The notes beneath the pieces were generated by a model. It ran no database searches. It was not told the DNA's origin and was given only the letters and a program-made list of their open reading frames with translations. Positions 32,790-42,063 of a DNA stretch of 58,101 nucleotides are shown here, one piece after another. The translations under genes were made by a program, and so were the position numbers. Origin of the DNA: an uncultured Ruminiclostridium sp. (GTDB lineage Bacteria; Bacillota; Clostridia; Oscillospirales; Ruminococcaceae); the NCBI GenBank assembly GCA_910588335.1, contig CAJUQV010000022.1, forward strand, positions 1 to 58,101, given 5' to 3'. Each line of letters begins with the position of its first letter. Within the stretch, counting starts at the first letter, position 1.

Positions 32790-33236
32790 ATGTCTGAAAA
32801 AAACACAAAAGTCGACCTTATAAACAAACGATACAACTACCTCGCGATGGAAACCGAAGCCGTGTATCACGACGCATCGGTTAAATTGGGGCTTTCCGAC
32901 AGCATATCCCTTATTTTATACACCATATGCAACAATGACGGCGTATGCCTGTTAGGCGACATATGCCGACTGGCAGGTATGAGGAAGCAGACCTTAAATT
33001 CCGCGGTACGAAAGCTCGAAGCAGAGGAAGTAGTTTATCTTAAAGCGGCGGACGGAAAGAAAAAATACGTCTGCCTTACCGAAAAGGGTAAAATACTGAG
33101 CGAAAAAACCGTCTTAAAGATTATCGAAATAGAAAACGAAATACTTGAAAGCTGGACGGAAGAGGAACGGGAAATTTATGTTATGTTGGCGGAAAAGTAT
33201 CTTAAAAGCTTTAGGGAAAAGATAAAAAAACTGTAA
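32790..33236 (+). CDS. MarR-family regulator of the MATE gene
   Basis: A 148-residue winged-helix repressor: the recognition region reads LGDICRLAGMRKQTLNSAVR (about 52-71) and the wing LEAEEVVYLKAADGKKKYV. AAAGGAG precedes the ATG. The gene is 35 bases ahead of a MATE transporter in the same direction, the usual layout for a drug- or metabolite-responsive repressor controlling its own efflux pump. The operator at 32721-32760 supports autoregulation. Confidence 0.9.
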   Translation: MSEKNTKVDLINKRYNYLAMETEAVYHDASVKLGLSDSISLILYTICNNDGVCLLGDICRLAGMRKQTLNSAVRKLEAEEVVYLKAADGKKKYVCLTEKGKILSEKTVLKIIEIENEILESWTEEEREIYVMLAEKYLKSFREKIKKL

Positions 33237-33271
33237 ATCTATAATATTATCGTACGGAAGGAGAACGAAAA

Positions 33272-34603
33272 ATGAATATATCCCTTTCGGAGCACTTCGG
33301 ATACGGAAAGCTGCTCCGCTTTACTTTACCCTCTGTGGGAATGATGATTATGACCTCCGTTTACGGAGTGGTTGACGGATATTTTGTGTCAAATTACGTG
33401 GGTCTTACGCCGTTCGCTGCGGTTAACCTGATTATGCCTTTTCTTATGATATTGGGAGGAACAGGCTTTATGTTCGGTTCGGGAGGAAGCGCGCTTATTG
33501 CAAAAACGCTGGGAGAAGGGAAAAAGGAGCTTGCAAACAAAACATTTTCCCTCTTGGTGTACTCAGCCGCCGTGTTGGGTGTAATCTTCTCCGTTTTCGG
33601 AATAGCGGTTTTAAGACCCGTTTCAGCGCTTTTGGGTGCGGAAGGGGAACTGCTGGAAAACTGCGTAAGATACGGAAGAATATATCTTGCTTCGATGCCC
33701 TTTTATCTGCTTCAATATACATTTCAGAGCTTTTTCATAGCTGCCGAAAAGCCGCGTATGGGTCTTTTGGTAACAATTGCGGCGGGTGTGACAAATATGG
33801 CGCTGGACGCTCTGTTTGTGGCGGTATTTGAATGGGGACTGGAGGGGGCGGCCTCCGCTACGGCCATCAGCATCACTGTGGGCGGAGTAATACCTCTGAT
33901 TTACTTTTTCCGCAAAAACACAAGCCTTTTCAGACTTGGGAAAACCCGCTTTGACGGAAAAGCGCTGCTTAAAACCTGTACCAACGGATCCTCGGAGTTT
34001 ATGAGCAACATATCAATGTCGATAGTAAATATGCTTTATAATTTTCAGCTTAACAAGTACGCCGGAGAAAACGGCATTGCGGCATACGGAGTAATGATGT
34101 ATGTAAATCTTGTTTTTCTGGCGATATTTATAGGTTATTCAGTCGGAACCGCACCCATTATAAGCTATCATTACGGAGCCGAAAACAAAGACGAATTGAA
34201 AAGCCTGCTGAAAAAAAGCGCGGTGATAATATGGATAAGCTCCGCTGCCATGATAATAACGGCTCAGCTTCTGGCTTATCCACTGGCAAAAATATTCGTC
34301 GGGTATGACGAAACGCTTATGAAGCTTACACTGGACGGCTTCAGGATTTTTTCCGTATCGTTTCTTTTCGCGGGAACAGCTATCTTCGGTTCCTCTTTCT
34401 TTACCGCGCTGAACGACGGGCTTACCTCGGCGCTTATATCTTTTTTGCGTACTCTTGTGTTTCAAACGGCGGCGGTGCTGATACTCCCTGTTTTCTTTGA
34501 TGTTGACGGCGTATGGTTTTCTGTAGCCGCGGCGGAATTTACGGCGGCGGCAGTGACCATGGCGTTTATTTTCGGAAAAAAGAAAAAATACGGTTATTTA
34601 TAA
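33272..34603 (+). CDS. MATE-family efflux transporter
   Basis: A 443-residue, 12-helix MATE protein with the usual two-fold repeat: the first half begins LRFTLPSVGMMIMTSVYGVV and contains FGSGGSALIAKTLGEG; the second half has SIVNMLYNFQLNKYAGENGI and VGTAPIISYHYGAEN. It exports cationic compounds in exchange for sodium or protons. Co-transcribed with the marR gene, so the exported compound is probably also the ligand of the repressor. Confidence 0.93.
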   Translation: MNISLSEHFGYGKLLRFTLPSVGMMIMTSVYGVVDGYFVSNYVGLTPFAAVNLIMPFLMILGGTGFMFGSGGSALIAKTLGEGKKELANKTFSLLVYSAAVLGVIFSVFGIAVLRPVSALLGAEGELLENCVRYGRIYLASMPFYLLQYTFQSFFIAAEKPRMGLLVTIAAGVTNMALDALFVAVFEWGLEGAASATAISITVGGVIPLIYFFRKNTSLFRLGKTRFDGKALLKTCTNGSSEFMSNISMSIVNMLYNFQLNKYAGENGIAAYGVMMYVNLVFLAIFIGYSVGTAPIISYHYGAENKDELKSLLKKSAVIIWISSAAMIITAQLLAYPLAKIFVGYDETLMKLTLDGFRIFSVSFLFAGTAIFGSSFFTALNDGLTSALISFLRTLVFQTAAVLILPVFFDVDGVWFSVAAAEFTAAAVTMAFIFGKKKKYGYL

Positions 34604-34611
34604 AATATAAA

Positions 34612-34716
34612 AAACTGTTCCAATAGGAATGTTGTGCGGATTTTCGAGCATATTTTGTTACTGACTGCGTTAAAATATGCCGAAAAGACGTGAGTCAATT
34701 TCTATTGGAACAGTTT
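34612..34716. repeat. Palindromic element E2 (105 bp)
   Basis: Outer arms AAACTGTTCCAATAG and CTATTGGAACAGTTT are exact inverted repeats. Inside lie GCGGATTTTCGAGCATATTT and AAATATGCCGAAAAGACG, almost the same core as in element 12220-12381, although the outer arms are unrelated. Placed after the MATE gene it may also act as its transcript end. Confidence 0.85.
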
Positions 34717-34727
34717 CTGATTTTCTA

Positions 34728-34756
34728 TTGCTAAAATTACAGATTTATAGTATAAT
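34728..34756 (+). promoter_or_regulatory. Promoter of the second sigma/anti-sigma operon
   Basis: TTGCTA (34728-34733), 17 bases, TATAAT (34751-34756). Confidence 0.6.
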
Positions 34757-34846
34757 TATAAAGAAAAAAACAGGAAAAAAATTTTTCCCGAACTCCGACA
34801 AAAACGAGGACTTAATCGTTATACATATGAAAGGAGAAAATCTCGT

Positions 34847-35341
34847 ATGTCAGACTCTTATATCCGACCCGACGAGGATTTTGAAGCCTTTTATTTAAAA
34901 TATTACAAATTCGTTTATCGTGTTTGTTTTATATATATGAAAAACAGCTTTGATTCCGAGGACTGCACCGAAGACGTATTCGCCAAGGTGCTCTGCGGAA
35001 AATACAGCTTTAACGGAGAGAATCACGAAAAAAAGTGGCTCTCGATCACCGCTATGAATTTATGTAAGGATAAGCTTAAAAGCAAATGGCATAAAAGCAC
35101 GGTCTCACTTGACCAATGCGAGGAATTGAGCACGGAGGTAAGCTTCGACATAGACGAAACTTTAAAAGAAGTAATGGCTCTCCCTCCAAAGTATAAGGAC
35201 GTAATTTATTTATACTATTACATGGGCTACAAGACAGACGAAATAGCCAAAATGCTGCATAAACCCTCCTCCACGGTAAGAAACCATATGCGGGAAGCGA
35301 GGGAGCTTTTGAAAATAAAGATAGGAGGTGAACAAAAGTGA
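34847..35341 (+). CDS. ECF sigma factor
   Basis: A 164-residue sigma factor. Region 2: FEAFYLKYYKFVYRVCFIYM and DSEDCTEDVFAKVL; region 4: PPKYKDVIYLYYYMGYKTDE followed by a recognition helix with PSSTVRNHMREAR. AAAGGAG lies upstream of ATG 34847. Its last codons overlap the next gene by four bases (GTGA), so the two are translationally coupled. Confidence 0.9.
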   Translation: MSDSYIRPDEDFEAFYLKYYKFVYRVCFIYMKNSFDSEDCTEDVFAKVLCGKYSFNGENHEKKWLSITAMNLCKDKLKSKWHKSTVSLDQCEELSTEVSFDIDETLKEVMALPPKYKDVIYLYYYMGYKTDEIAKMLHKPSSTVRNHMREARELLKIKIGGEQK

Positions 35342-36231
35342 CGGAGGAAAGAATTTTCAGCGCCATTGACAAGATTGAACCCTCCAAGGACGCGGAAAAA
35401 AGAATGTATGACAATATTTTGAAAAAGGCCAAAGGCACCGGCTCCGAATTTAAAATTCTGAGAATAATTAAACCGGCCGTTTCCGTTGCCGCTTGTGTTT
35501 GCCTTGTCGCTGCCGCCGCCGTTTTGCTACGCACGGAGATTAATAATTCCGGCGGCTTTTCCGGGGCGGCCGATGACAGTACCGAAAGCTTATGCTTTGA
35601 CGCGGCGGAGAATGAAGCGGCCATCATACTTACAACCACTTTGTCCGGTTTTATTTATAACGAAGGTGAAAACGTTAATGAAGTCTGCGAAGCGGCGCCC
35701 GCAGGAAATGCAATGAAACACAGCGAAGAGCAAATCGCGGATGTTATGGAGGACGGAGAAGACATTGCCGACGAAGCGTATGTTATTGAAAGCACCCGAC
35801 ATTTTACAAATACGGCGGCTCCTGAAAAAGAGGCGGATATAGCGCTGACGGAAATTACCGCAGAAGAGGCTGGGCTTTGGTTTAACATACCGGAAAAAGC
35901 TAAAAGCATAACGTACGGCGAAAATGAAAACAAAGACGCGGATTTTCAGACGGGAAGTTTTATTTTAGACGATCATGTTTACTCCTTCGTCGTTTACGAA
36001 CTCGGAGAAAATTCGGATTTATCCGCTCAAGAGGAAGAATTTCCGACGGCGGAGGTAATCATGAATTATCCCGAAGCCAACGCGGTGCTTTACAGCTTTG
36101 AAAACGGAGAAACGGTCGGATTTAAAACCTGCTGGGAAAATGAAACCCGTAGGTTTTGCTTGACCAACAGCGATGGAGCGGACAAAAAAGAGGTTATTGA
36201 CGTTCTGGTGGAAGTTGTTGAAATAAATTAA
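35338..36231 (+). CDS. Anti-sigma-like membrane protein
   Basis: A 297-residue protein starting at GTG 35338. About 40 cytoplasmic residues precede a membrane segment (KPAVSVAACVCLVAAAAVLL, about 44-63); the outer part is acidic and has no domain I can name. Its place directly after and overlapping an ECF sigma gene suggests it is the anti-sigma factor, although no zinc motif is visible. It resembles in layout, not in sequence, the pair at 21396-23639. Confidence 0.7.
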   Translation: MTEERIFSAIDKIEPSKDAEKRMYDNILKKAKGTGSEFKILRIIKPAVSVAACVCLVAAAAVLLRTEINNSGGFSGAADDSTESLCFDAAENEAAIILTTTLSGFIYNEGENVNEVCEAAPAGNAMKHSEEQIADVMEDGEDIADEAYVIESTRHFTNTAAPEKEADIALTEITAEEAGLWFNIPEKAKSITYGENENKDADFQTGSFILDDHVYSFVVYELGENSDLSAQEEEFPTAEVIMNYPEANAVLYSFENGETVGFKTCWENETRRFCLTNSDGADKKEVIDVLVEVVEIN

Positions 36232-36259
36232 GGCAATTGATAATTGTACATTGCTGCAT

Positions 36260-36298
36260 AAAAAATTCGGCGAAGCGCGGCTTCGCCGAATTTTTCAT
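36260..36298 (+). terminator. Terminator of the sigma/anti-sigma operon
   Basis: Perfect 16-bp stem AAAAATTCGGCGAAGC / GCTTCGCCGAATTTTT with a 3-base loop, U-rich at its end; works on both strands. Confidence 0.9.
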
Positions 36299-36426
36299 GT
36301 TTTTCCGTCAACTCTGCGTTTTTTTGATTCCAAAAAACAGTCTTAAAAATCCCGCCAGAAATTTCGGACTTTTTACCACAACGATTTTCATATGTACCTC
36401 ACTTTCTTATGCCAATCCTTTTATAC

Positions 36427-36620
36427 CAATATTCAGTCAAGTTACAGACTTGATTAAATATTGCACCCTAATACCAATCCCTTTTTAAACTATGGATAAA
36501 ATCCATAGTTTAAAAAGGGCTGCACCCAAAACACTAATCCAACAGTTTTAAAAGGGATTAGTATAAGCACTAATCTTTGTTTATCAATATTATTTGCCTA
36601 TATATTGACCAAAGATTAGT
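36427..36620. repeat. Cluster of four small palindromes
   Basis: Four inverted repeats stand one after another: 36427-36463 (CAATATT...AATATTG), 36479-36519 (perfect 19-bp arms beginning CCCTTTTTAAACTATGG, 3-base loop), 36533-36562 (ACTAATCC...GGATTAGT) and 36569-36620 (ACTAATCTTTG...CAAAGATTAGT). Several are introduced by TACCAAT or TACTAAT. No gene lies between 36232 and 36647. Confidence 0.85.
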
Positions 36621-36647
36621 ATAAGAGACAGAGATATCCGGTAGCGG

Positions 36648-36809
36648 TTATATGCCGCATTTCAACAGCCATATTCCCGCCGCTATAAGCGACAATGCCA
36701 GAACCACAAGCATAATTTTCACGGAAAGAAAGCAAAAACATATAAGAGCCAGAGCAAAGGCTATCAGAGCCAGTTTACCTTTACCGCGCTTGCATTTGCC
36801 GTCTCTCAT
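36648..36809 (-). CDS. Small membrane protein, unknown
   Basis: A 53-residue peptide: basic start MRDGKCKRGKGK, then two hydrophobic stretches (LALIAFALALICFCFLSV and IMLVVLALSLIAAGIWLL). The longer frame to 36851 is unlikely, because AAGGAG lies 8 bases before the ATG at 36809. It is downstream of rsgA in the same direction and may be the last gene of the cluster. No family recognised. Confidence 0.6.
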   Translation of the reverse strand: MRDGKCKRGKGKLALIAFALALICFCFLSVKIMLVVLALSLIAAGIWLLKCGI

Positions 36810-36900
36810 AAAATTCACTCCTTCCTCGTACTGTTGTGCGTTTTTACGCATTTACCACAGTTTATTCGGAAGGAGTGATTTTTGTTACATTAAAAATGAA

Positions 36901-37779
36901 TCAGTATGCTCTTTCTTTTTTTAAAGCCTCTTCATATATTTTGCAATAGCTTTCGTGTCTTGACGCGGCGATATATCCGGCTTTCACCGCCTCTCTGACC
37001 GCACAGTTGTCCTCTTTTATATGGGCGCAGTCCTTAAAGCGGCATTTATCGGTATATTCTCTGAACTCGCGAAAGCAGTCCGCCACCTCTTCGGAAGGGA
37101 TTGCCCCGTATCTGCTGACCTCCACGGTGGAAAAACCTGGAGTATCGGCTATATAAGTTTCATCATCAAGCCGATAAAGCTTTACCTCTCTGGTGGTATG
37201 TTTCCCTCTACCTAATTTTTTGCTTATTTCCGAGGTTTTATGCTCGGCAATGGGAGCTATATATTTCATAAGGCTGGATTTTCCCACTCCCGTATTTCCT
37301 ATCAGTGCGGAGGTTTTTCCCTTCAGATAATTGCTCAGCTTTTCGGAGCCGGAACCCCATGTATTATCCACCATAAAGGTTTTATAGCCTATATCTGAGT
37401 ATATCCCGGCATACGCCTCCGCCTGAGCCAGATCTATCTTTGTAAAGGCAAATACTGTTTCTATGCCCTTACTTTCAAAAACAGCCGTGAGCTTATCCAG
37501 AATAAAGAGATTTGGCGGAGGCTCACAAGAAGAAACCACAAGAACCGATATGTCAATATTGGCAAGGGGCGGGCGTATAATCTCGTTTTTCCTTTCAAGA
37601 ACATCGGTTATAACCGTTTCCGCGTTATTCTCAAAATGAAGCTTCACATAATCCCCCGTAACGGGCTTTATTCCGTTTAGGCGAAATACGCCTCTTGATT
37701 TAGCCTGCACCGTGGAGGATTGAGTTTCCACCGTATAAAGCCCCCCGCTGACGCCTACGATCCTGTTTTCCTTTGTCAA
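36901..37779 (-). CDS. rsgA: Ribosome small-subunit biogenesis GTPase RsgA
   Basis: A 292-residue circularly permuted GTPase that helps 30S subunits mature. It has an N-terminal OB fold, then G4-like FTKIDL, the P-loop GNTGVGKSSLMK, the DTPGF motif, and a C-terminal zinc site (CRFKDCAHIKEDNCAV). The start is TTG at 37779 with AAGGAG 7 bases before it. It follows prkC by 32 bases, the usual order in Firmicutes. Confidence 0.96.
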   Translation of the reverse strand: MTKENRIVGVSGGLYTVETQSSTVQAKSRGVFRLNGIKPVTGDYVKLHFENNAETVITDVLERKNEIIRPPLANIDISVLVVSSCEPPPNLFILDKLTAVFESKGIETVFAFTKIDLAQAEAYAGIYSDIGYKTFMVDNTWGSGSEKLSNYLKGKTSALIGNTGVGKSSLMKYIAPIAEHKTSEISKKLGRGKHTTREVKLYRLDDETYIADTPGFSTVEVSRYGAIPSEEVADCFREFREYTDKCRFKDCAHIKEDNCAVREAVKAGYIAASRHESYCKIYEEALKKERAY

Positions 37780-37811
37780 GCGTTTTCTCCTTTAATTTAT
37801 TGCATTCGATT

Positions 37812-40076
37812 TTACAGCGCTCCTATACCTTGCCCCGCCTCGGTTTCCGGCATTGTCAGCGTCGCGGCGGACGTCTCGGTGGTGGTATCGGAGTCGAAGT
37901 CAAAAGGATTGGGAGCAGATGTTGAATCGCCACCCTGTGCCGTGGTCTGCGAGGACTCAGTCTGAAGCTCTTTAAAGACATTTTCGTTAAAGGTCTTGGG
38001 CTGTTTATCCACGGGTTCTGTATCAAAGTTCACTTCAAGCTCTATAAGTGTTTTGCTCTGTCCGGTAGCGGTATTTTCCACCACGATGCCGTACCTTTGA
38101 ATGCCGGTTCCCGAAATTTGCCAGTTTATCTGCTTACTTAAAGAAATATCCCTTGTTTCGGTAAGCTCCTCCTGCAATACTCCGTTGATATAATATTTGA
38201 ATATATATTCGCCGCTGGCGCTTTCGTTTATACTTAAGTCAATGCTGTCGGATTTCTGTGGGGTTTCGCCGTTTGATACGTAAATGGTGACTACAGTGTT
38301 TTTCTCGACTTTTTCATTGGGTTCAATACTCTGGCTTATAACCCTGCCTTTTTCAACGGTTCCGTCCTCGCTGGGAATATACTCGAAGAGAGGAACTAAG
38401 TCGTTGCGTTCCGCATTCTGTTTGGCAGTGGCTTCGGTAAGGTTCTTGAAGTTGGGAACCACGGTAAGTGTGGGAGAAGGTCCCTGGCTTACAAAAATCA
38501 CCACTTTCGTTCCTACCTCCGCCCTTGTTCTTGCGGGCGGTTCGGTTCTGATAACGCAGTCGCGGGCAATATCGTCGTTTACAACCGAAACTATCTCCGT
38601 CTTAAAGCCGCGCACTTCCAACTGAGTTTTCGCCTCGTTTTTGGGACGGGAGGTGAAGTCGTCTATTTCCTCCATTTTGGGACCCAGACTTATGGTGACG
38701 GTAATCTGCTGAGTTATTTTTATGGTAGATCCCGCGCCCACGCTCTGATATATGATCTCCCCTTCGGGTGCGCTGTCGTTTTCTCTTGTAAGCTGGAAGC
38801 GGTAGATATCACCGTACTCCCTTCTCAGCTCATCTTCTGTAAGTCCCACAAAAAGCGGAACAGTAACTTCCTCTATATTGGTGTTGTCCTGTGTGGGAAC
38901 AGTGTCCACAACCACTTTATACACCACAAACGCCGCCACTATTACAAAAACGGCGGTAACTGCGAACAGCACCGACAGCAAAGGCGAACGCCTCGGCGCT
39001 ACCTCGTCGTCGTAATCGTCCTCGTACTCCTCCTGCTCTTCCTCCTCTTCAACGTCCGGCTTAAGGGCGTAACCCCTTCTCGCCGCCGGCGTTCCTGACG
39101 AAGCGGCGGCAGGCGCGGATTTGCGGCTGCTGTTTTTCCCGGAATTTCCGGAAGAGTTTTTTGAGCTTTTTTTAGCCGGCTCCGTTACCTTGTCAAAATA
39201 CTTAGTGGTGCCGTCGGTGGAAAAATACTTATATTCAAATACAATACTCGGATTCTGTTTAAACTCCTCTATATCCTTCATAATCTCTCCTGCCGTCTGA
39301 TAGCGTTTAGAGGGCTCTTTCTGCATCGCCTTTTCGGTAATTTCCTCTAGCCCCTCCGGAATGGAATTATTAATATCGGACATTTTTTTTGCGTTGGACT
39401 GCATGTGCATAAGGGCAATGGCCACCGGACTGTCTCCGTCAAATGGCTTTTTTCCCGTCAGCATTTCATACATCATTATGCCTATGGAATAAATATCGCT
39501 TCTCTCGTCCGTAACATCTCCTCTTGCCTGTTCCGGACTGATGTAATGAACGGAGCCTATCGCCTTTTCGGACATTGTCTTGTCGGTCTCTCGGTTAAAG
39601 CGGGCAATGCCGAAATCCATGACCTTTATTGTGCCGTCCGCTAAAAGCATTACATTCTGAGGCTTTATATCGCGGTGGACTATGCCTCTGTCATGAGCAT
39701 GCTGCAAAGCTTTCAATATCTGCATGGTAAAGTGCACCACGTCCTTCCACTTAAGGACGCCCTGCTTTGATATATACTCGGAAAGGTTGATTCCGTCGAT
39801 ATACTCCATCACAATAAACTGAAGCTTCTCGGTAAAACCAACGTCGTAAATTTTAACTATATTGGGGTGGGACAGAAGGGCAATTGCTTTTGATTCGTTT
39901 CTGAATCTTCGCATAAAGTCCTCGCTGGCCGCAAACTCGGTTTTAAGTATTTTGACGGCAACAACTCTGTCCTCGGTTATATCTCTGGCTTTGTATATGT
40001 CCGCCATTCCGCCGACGCCGATAAGCTCAAGCAGCTCGTATCTACCGTCAAGCTTTTTTCCGATATTACTATCCAT
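37812..40076 (-). CDS. prkC: Membrane Ser/Thr kinase with PASTA domains
   Basis: A 754-residue PrkC/Stk-type kinase. The kinase domain spans about 12-270, with the glycine loop IGVGGMADIY, Lys42, HRDIKPQN (135-142) and DFG (154-156). A Ser/Lys- and acid-rich linker precedes one membrane helix (about 365-389). Outside are about three PASTA repeats (VPLFVGLTEDELRREYG, a second near TSRPKNEAKTQLEVRG, a third from VPNFKNLTEATAKQN) and a C-terminal region of unknown fold. PASTA domains bind peptidoglycan fragments; the kinase controls growth and cell-wall processes. It is paired with the phosphatase gene before it. Confidence 0.95.
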   Translation of the reverse strand: MDSNIGKKLDGRYELLELIGVGGMADIYKARDITEDRVVAVKILKTEFAASEDFMRRFRNESKAIALLSHPNIVKIYDVGFTEKLQFIVMEYIDGINLSEYISKQGVLKWKDVVHFTMQILKALQHAHDRGIVHRDIKPQNVMLLADGTIKVMDFGIARFNRETDKTMSEKAIGSVHYISPEQARGDVTDERSDIYSIGIMMYEMLTGKKPFDGDSPVAIALMHMQSNAKKMSDINNSIPEGLEEITEKAMQKEPSKRYQTAGEIMKDIEEFKQNPSIVFEYKYFSTDGTTKYFDKVTEPAKKSSKNSSGNSGKNSSRKSAPAAASSGTPAARRGYALKPDVEEEEEQEEYEDDYDDEVAPRRSPLLSVLFAVTAVFVIVAAFVVYKVVVDTVPTQDNTNIEEVTVPLFVGLTEDELRREYGDIYRFQLTRENDSAPEGEIIYQSVGAGSTIKITQQITVTISLGPKMEEIDDFTSRPKNEAKTQLEVRGFKTEIVSVVNDDIARDCVIRTEPPARTRAEVGTKVVIFVSQGPSPTLTVVPNFKNLTEATAKQNAERNDLVPLFEYIPSEDGTVEKGRVISQSIEPNEKVEKNTVVTIYVSNGETPQKSDSIDLSINESASGEYIFKYYINGVLQEELTETRDISLSKQINWQISGTGIQRYGIVVENTATGQSKTLIELEVNFDTEPVDKQPKTFNENVFKELQTESSQTTAQGGDSTSAPNPFDFDSDTTTETSAATLTMPETEAGQGIGAL

Positions 40077-40177
40077 AATATATCCGCCATTTCTCCACGC
40101 GAAATTTTCCTTTGCAATTTCCTTTTCCCTGCGCGGACGGGAAAAATTTAATATTTTATATATGTATCATAATGTTT

Positions 40178-40912
40178 TTAATATTTTAATAAAGCCACCG
40201 TAGCATTGTCTCTTCCACCGTTGGCAAGAGCGTAATCTATCAGCATATCACAGCATTTGCTTATGGGATTGCCGACGATTATTCCGGCTATTTCCGAATC
40301 ATCGCCGTAGGAATGCAGCCCGTCGGAACACAGCAAAAGTACGTTCCCCTCTTCAAGATCTATCTCAAAATAATCCGGCGTTATATCTCTTGTGGCTCCC
40401 ACCGCTCGCGTAAGGCGGCTTCTGTATGGGTGAGTACGGCTTTCCTCCTCGGTTATCCTGCCTAACTCAAGAAGGCGGCGCACTTCGGTGTGATCCTTGG
40501 TCACCTGCTGCATACTTTCACCGAATATTCTGTAACAGCGGCTGTCTCCCACATTTATTATATAAGCTCTTTCCGCATAGACTATCGCGGCGACGCAGGT
40601 AGTGCCCATTCCTCTTTTATCAGGTTCGCTTCTGGCGCGGTCAAAAACAAGACTGTTGGCGGCGGTGACGGAGGTTATCAGCAGGTTTCTGATAAAATTG
40701 CGGTTGCTGCTTGTGCGAAAGCCTTCGGATATTCTGTCGCGCATTGTGTTAAGTGTCATCTGACTTGCACAGCTTCCCGCGTTTTCTCCGCCCATTCCGT
40801 CGCAAACTATGAGTACGGCGGCTTCCTCGTTTTCGCCCAAATAGCTCGCCCATACCCGATCCTGATTTTCATTTCTGATAAGTCCTATATCGGTTTTTGA
40901 ATAAAATTTCAT
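40178..40912 (-). CDS. prpC: PP2C-type phosphatase, partner of PrkC
   Basis: A 244-residue PP2C phosphatase with all acidic metal-binding motifs: NENQDR (14-19), VCDGMGGENAG, GDSRCYR, LLCSDGLHSYG and GGRDNATVAL. It removes phosphates placed by PrkC. The 101-base gap to prkC is AT-rich, so prkC may have an extra internal promoter. Element 40965-41036 separates it from rlmN. Confidence 0.94.
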   Translation of the reverse strand: MKFYSKTDIGLIRNENQDRVWASYLGENEEAAVLIVCDGMGGENAGSCASQMTLNTMRDRISEGFRTSSNRNFIRNLLITSVTAANSLVFDRARSEPDKRGMGTTCVAAIVYAERAYIINVGDSRCYRIFGESMQQVTKDHTEVRRLLELGRITEEESRTHPYRSRLTRAVGATRDITPDYFEIDLEEGNVLLLCSDGLHSYGDDSEIAGIIVGNPISKCCDMLIDYALANGGRDNATVALLKY

Positions 40913-40964
40913 TTTATATTTAAACTCCTTAGTGAGATATTGACTTAATAATGTATGCTCATCT

Positions 40965-41036
40965 GAGTGTGTTCACATAAAATCAGTACGAAAATTTGCC
41001 GAAAATATGCGTGCTGAGCTATATGTGAACACGCTC
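40965..41036. repeat. Palindromic element E3 (72 bp)
   Basis: Outer arms GAGTGTGTTCACATA and TATGTGAACACGCTC, the same 15-base arm that borders both ends of the window. Inside it carries AAAATTTGCCGAAAATATGC, the core found in elements 12220-12381 and 34612-34716. Its right end reaches the last base of the rlmN stop codon. Confidence 0.85.
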
Positions 41037-42061
41037 TAAATATTGTCTCTTCTGAGCTGTCCGCAGGCGGCTTCTATATCCGCTCCCAAAGTTCTTCTTA
41101 CCGTAGCATTAAACCCGCCTTTAACCAAAGCCTGCTGAAAAGCATATACGAAGCTGCTTTTTTTGTAGCCGCCCTCTCTTATTTCGTTTATGGGAATAAG
41201 GTTGACATGGCACACGCCCAAGGGCTTGAGCAAAGCTATAAGCTCCCTCGCGGTCTCAGCATCGTCATTCACGTCCTTTATCAGGCTGAACTCGAAGCTA
41301 ATCCTTCTCCCGGTGACCTTAAAATAATCGTCACATGCCTTAATAAGCTCTTTTATGGGATATTTAAGATTTATCGGCATTATCGCGGAGCGCTTTTCAT
41401 CGGTGGGAGCGTGAAGAGATACCGACAATGTCAGCGGCAGCTTAAGCTCCGCAAGAGCATGGATTTTATCAACCAATCCGCAGGTGGACAGGGAAACATG
41501 CCTCAGGCTCATATTCCTTCCGTCCTTATGGGAAAGAATATTCAGAAATTTTACCGTATTGTCGAAGTTGTCCAACGGCTCGCCGATACCCATAAGTACC
41601 ACGGAATCTATTTTTCGTCCGCTGTCCCGTTCGGTTTCGTATATCTGGAGCAGAATTTCCGAGGGCGCAAGATTTCTCACAAATCCCGCCTTTGTGGAAG
41701 CGCAGAATTTGCAGCCCATTTTGCAGCCCGCCTGAGTGGATAAGCAAACGCTGTTCCCGTGGTGATATTCCATCAGCACCGTTTCCACTTTGTTGCCATC
41801 GGGCAGCATATATAAGTATTTTACAGTATTATCTATGGAAGATACAAGCCTTTTTTGAATTTTCGTTGAATTTATATAAAATTTTTCAACAAGCAGTGCT
41901 TTGGTTTGTGCGGAAATATTGGTCATTTCCTCAAAGCTTGATGCTTTTTTACAATGGAGCCACTGAAATACCTGCAATGCCCGGTACTTTTTTTCACCGT
42001 TTTGTAATAATTTCTCCTGAAGCTCCTCTAAAGTCAATGATAAAATATCAATTTTTTCCAA
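41036..42061 (-). CDS. rlmN: 23S rRNA/tRNA adenine-C2 methyltransferase RlmN
   Basis: A 341-residue radical-SAM enzyme that methylates A2503 of 23S rRNA and A37 of some tRNAs. The cluster motif is CKMGCKFCAS, preceded by STQAG; the methyl-carrying cysteine is expected near the C-terminus (EAACGQLRR). Two bases separate it from rsmB. The element 40965-41036 touches its stop codon. Confidence 0.96.
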   Translation of the reverse strand: MEKIDILSLTLEELQEKLLQNGEKKYRALQVFQWLHCKKASSFEEMTNISAQTKALLVEKFYINSTKIQKRLVSSIDNTVKYLYMLPDGNKVETVLMEYHHGNSVCLSTQAGCKMGCKFCASTKAGFVRNLAPSEILLQIYETERDSGRKIDSVVLMGIGEPLDNFDNTVKFLNILSHKDGRNMSLRHVSLSTCGLVDKIHALAELKLPLTLSVSLHAPTDEKRSAIMPINLKYPIKELIKACDDYFKVTGRRISFEFSLIKDVNDDAETARELIALLKPLGVCHVNLIPINEIREGGYKKSSFVYAFQQALVKGGFNATVRRTLGADIEAACGQLRRDNI

Positions 42062-42063
42062 TT

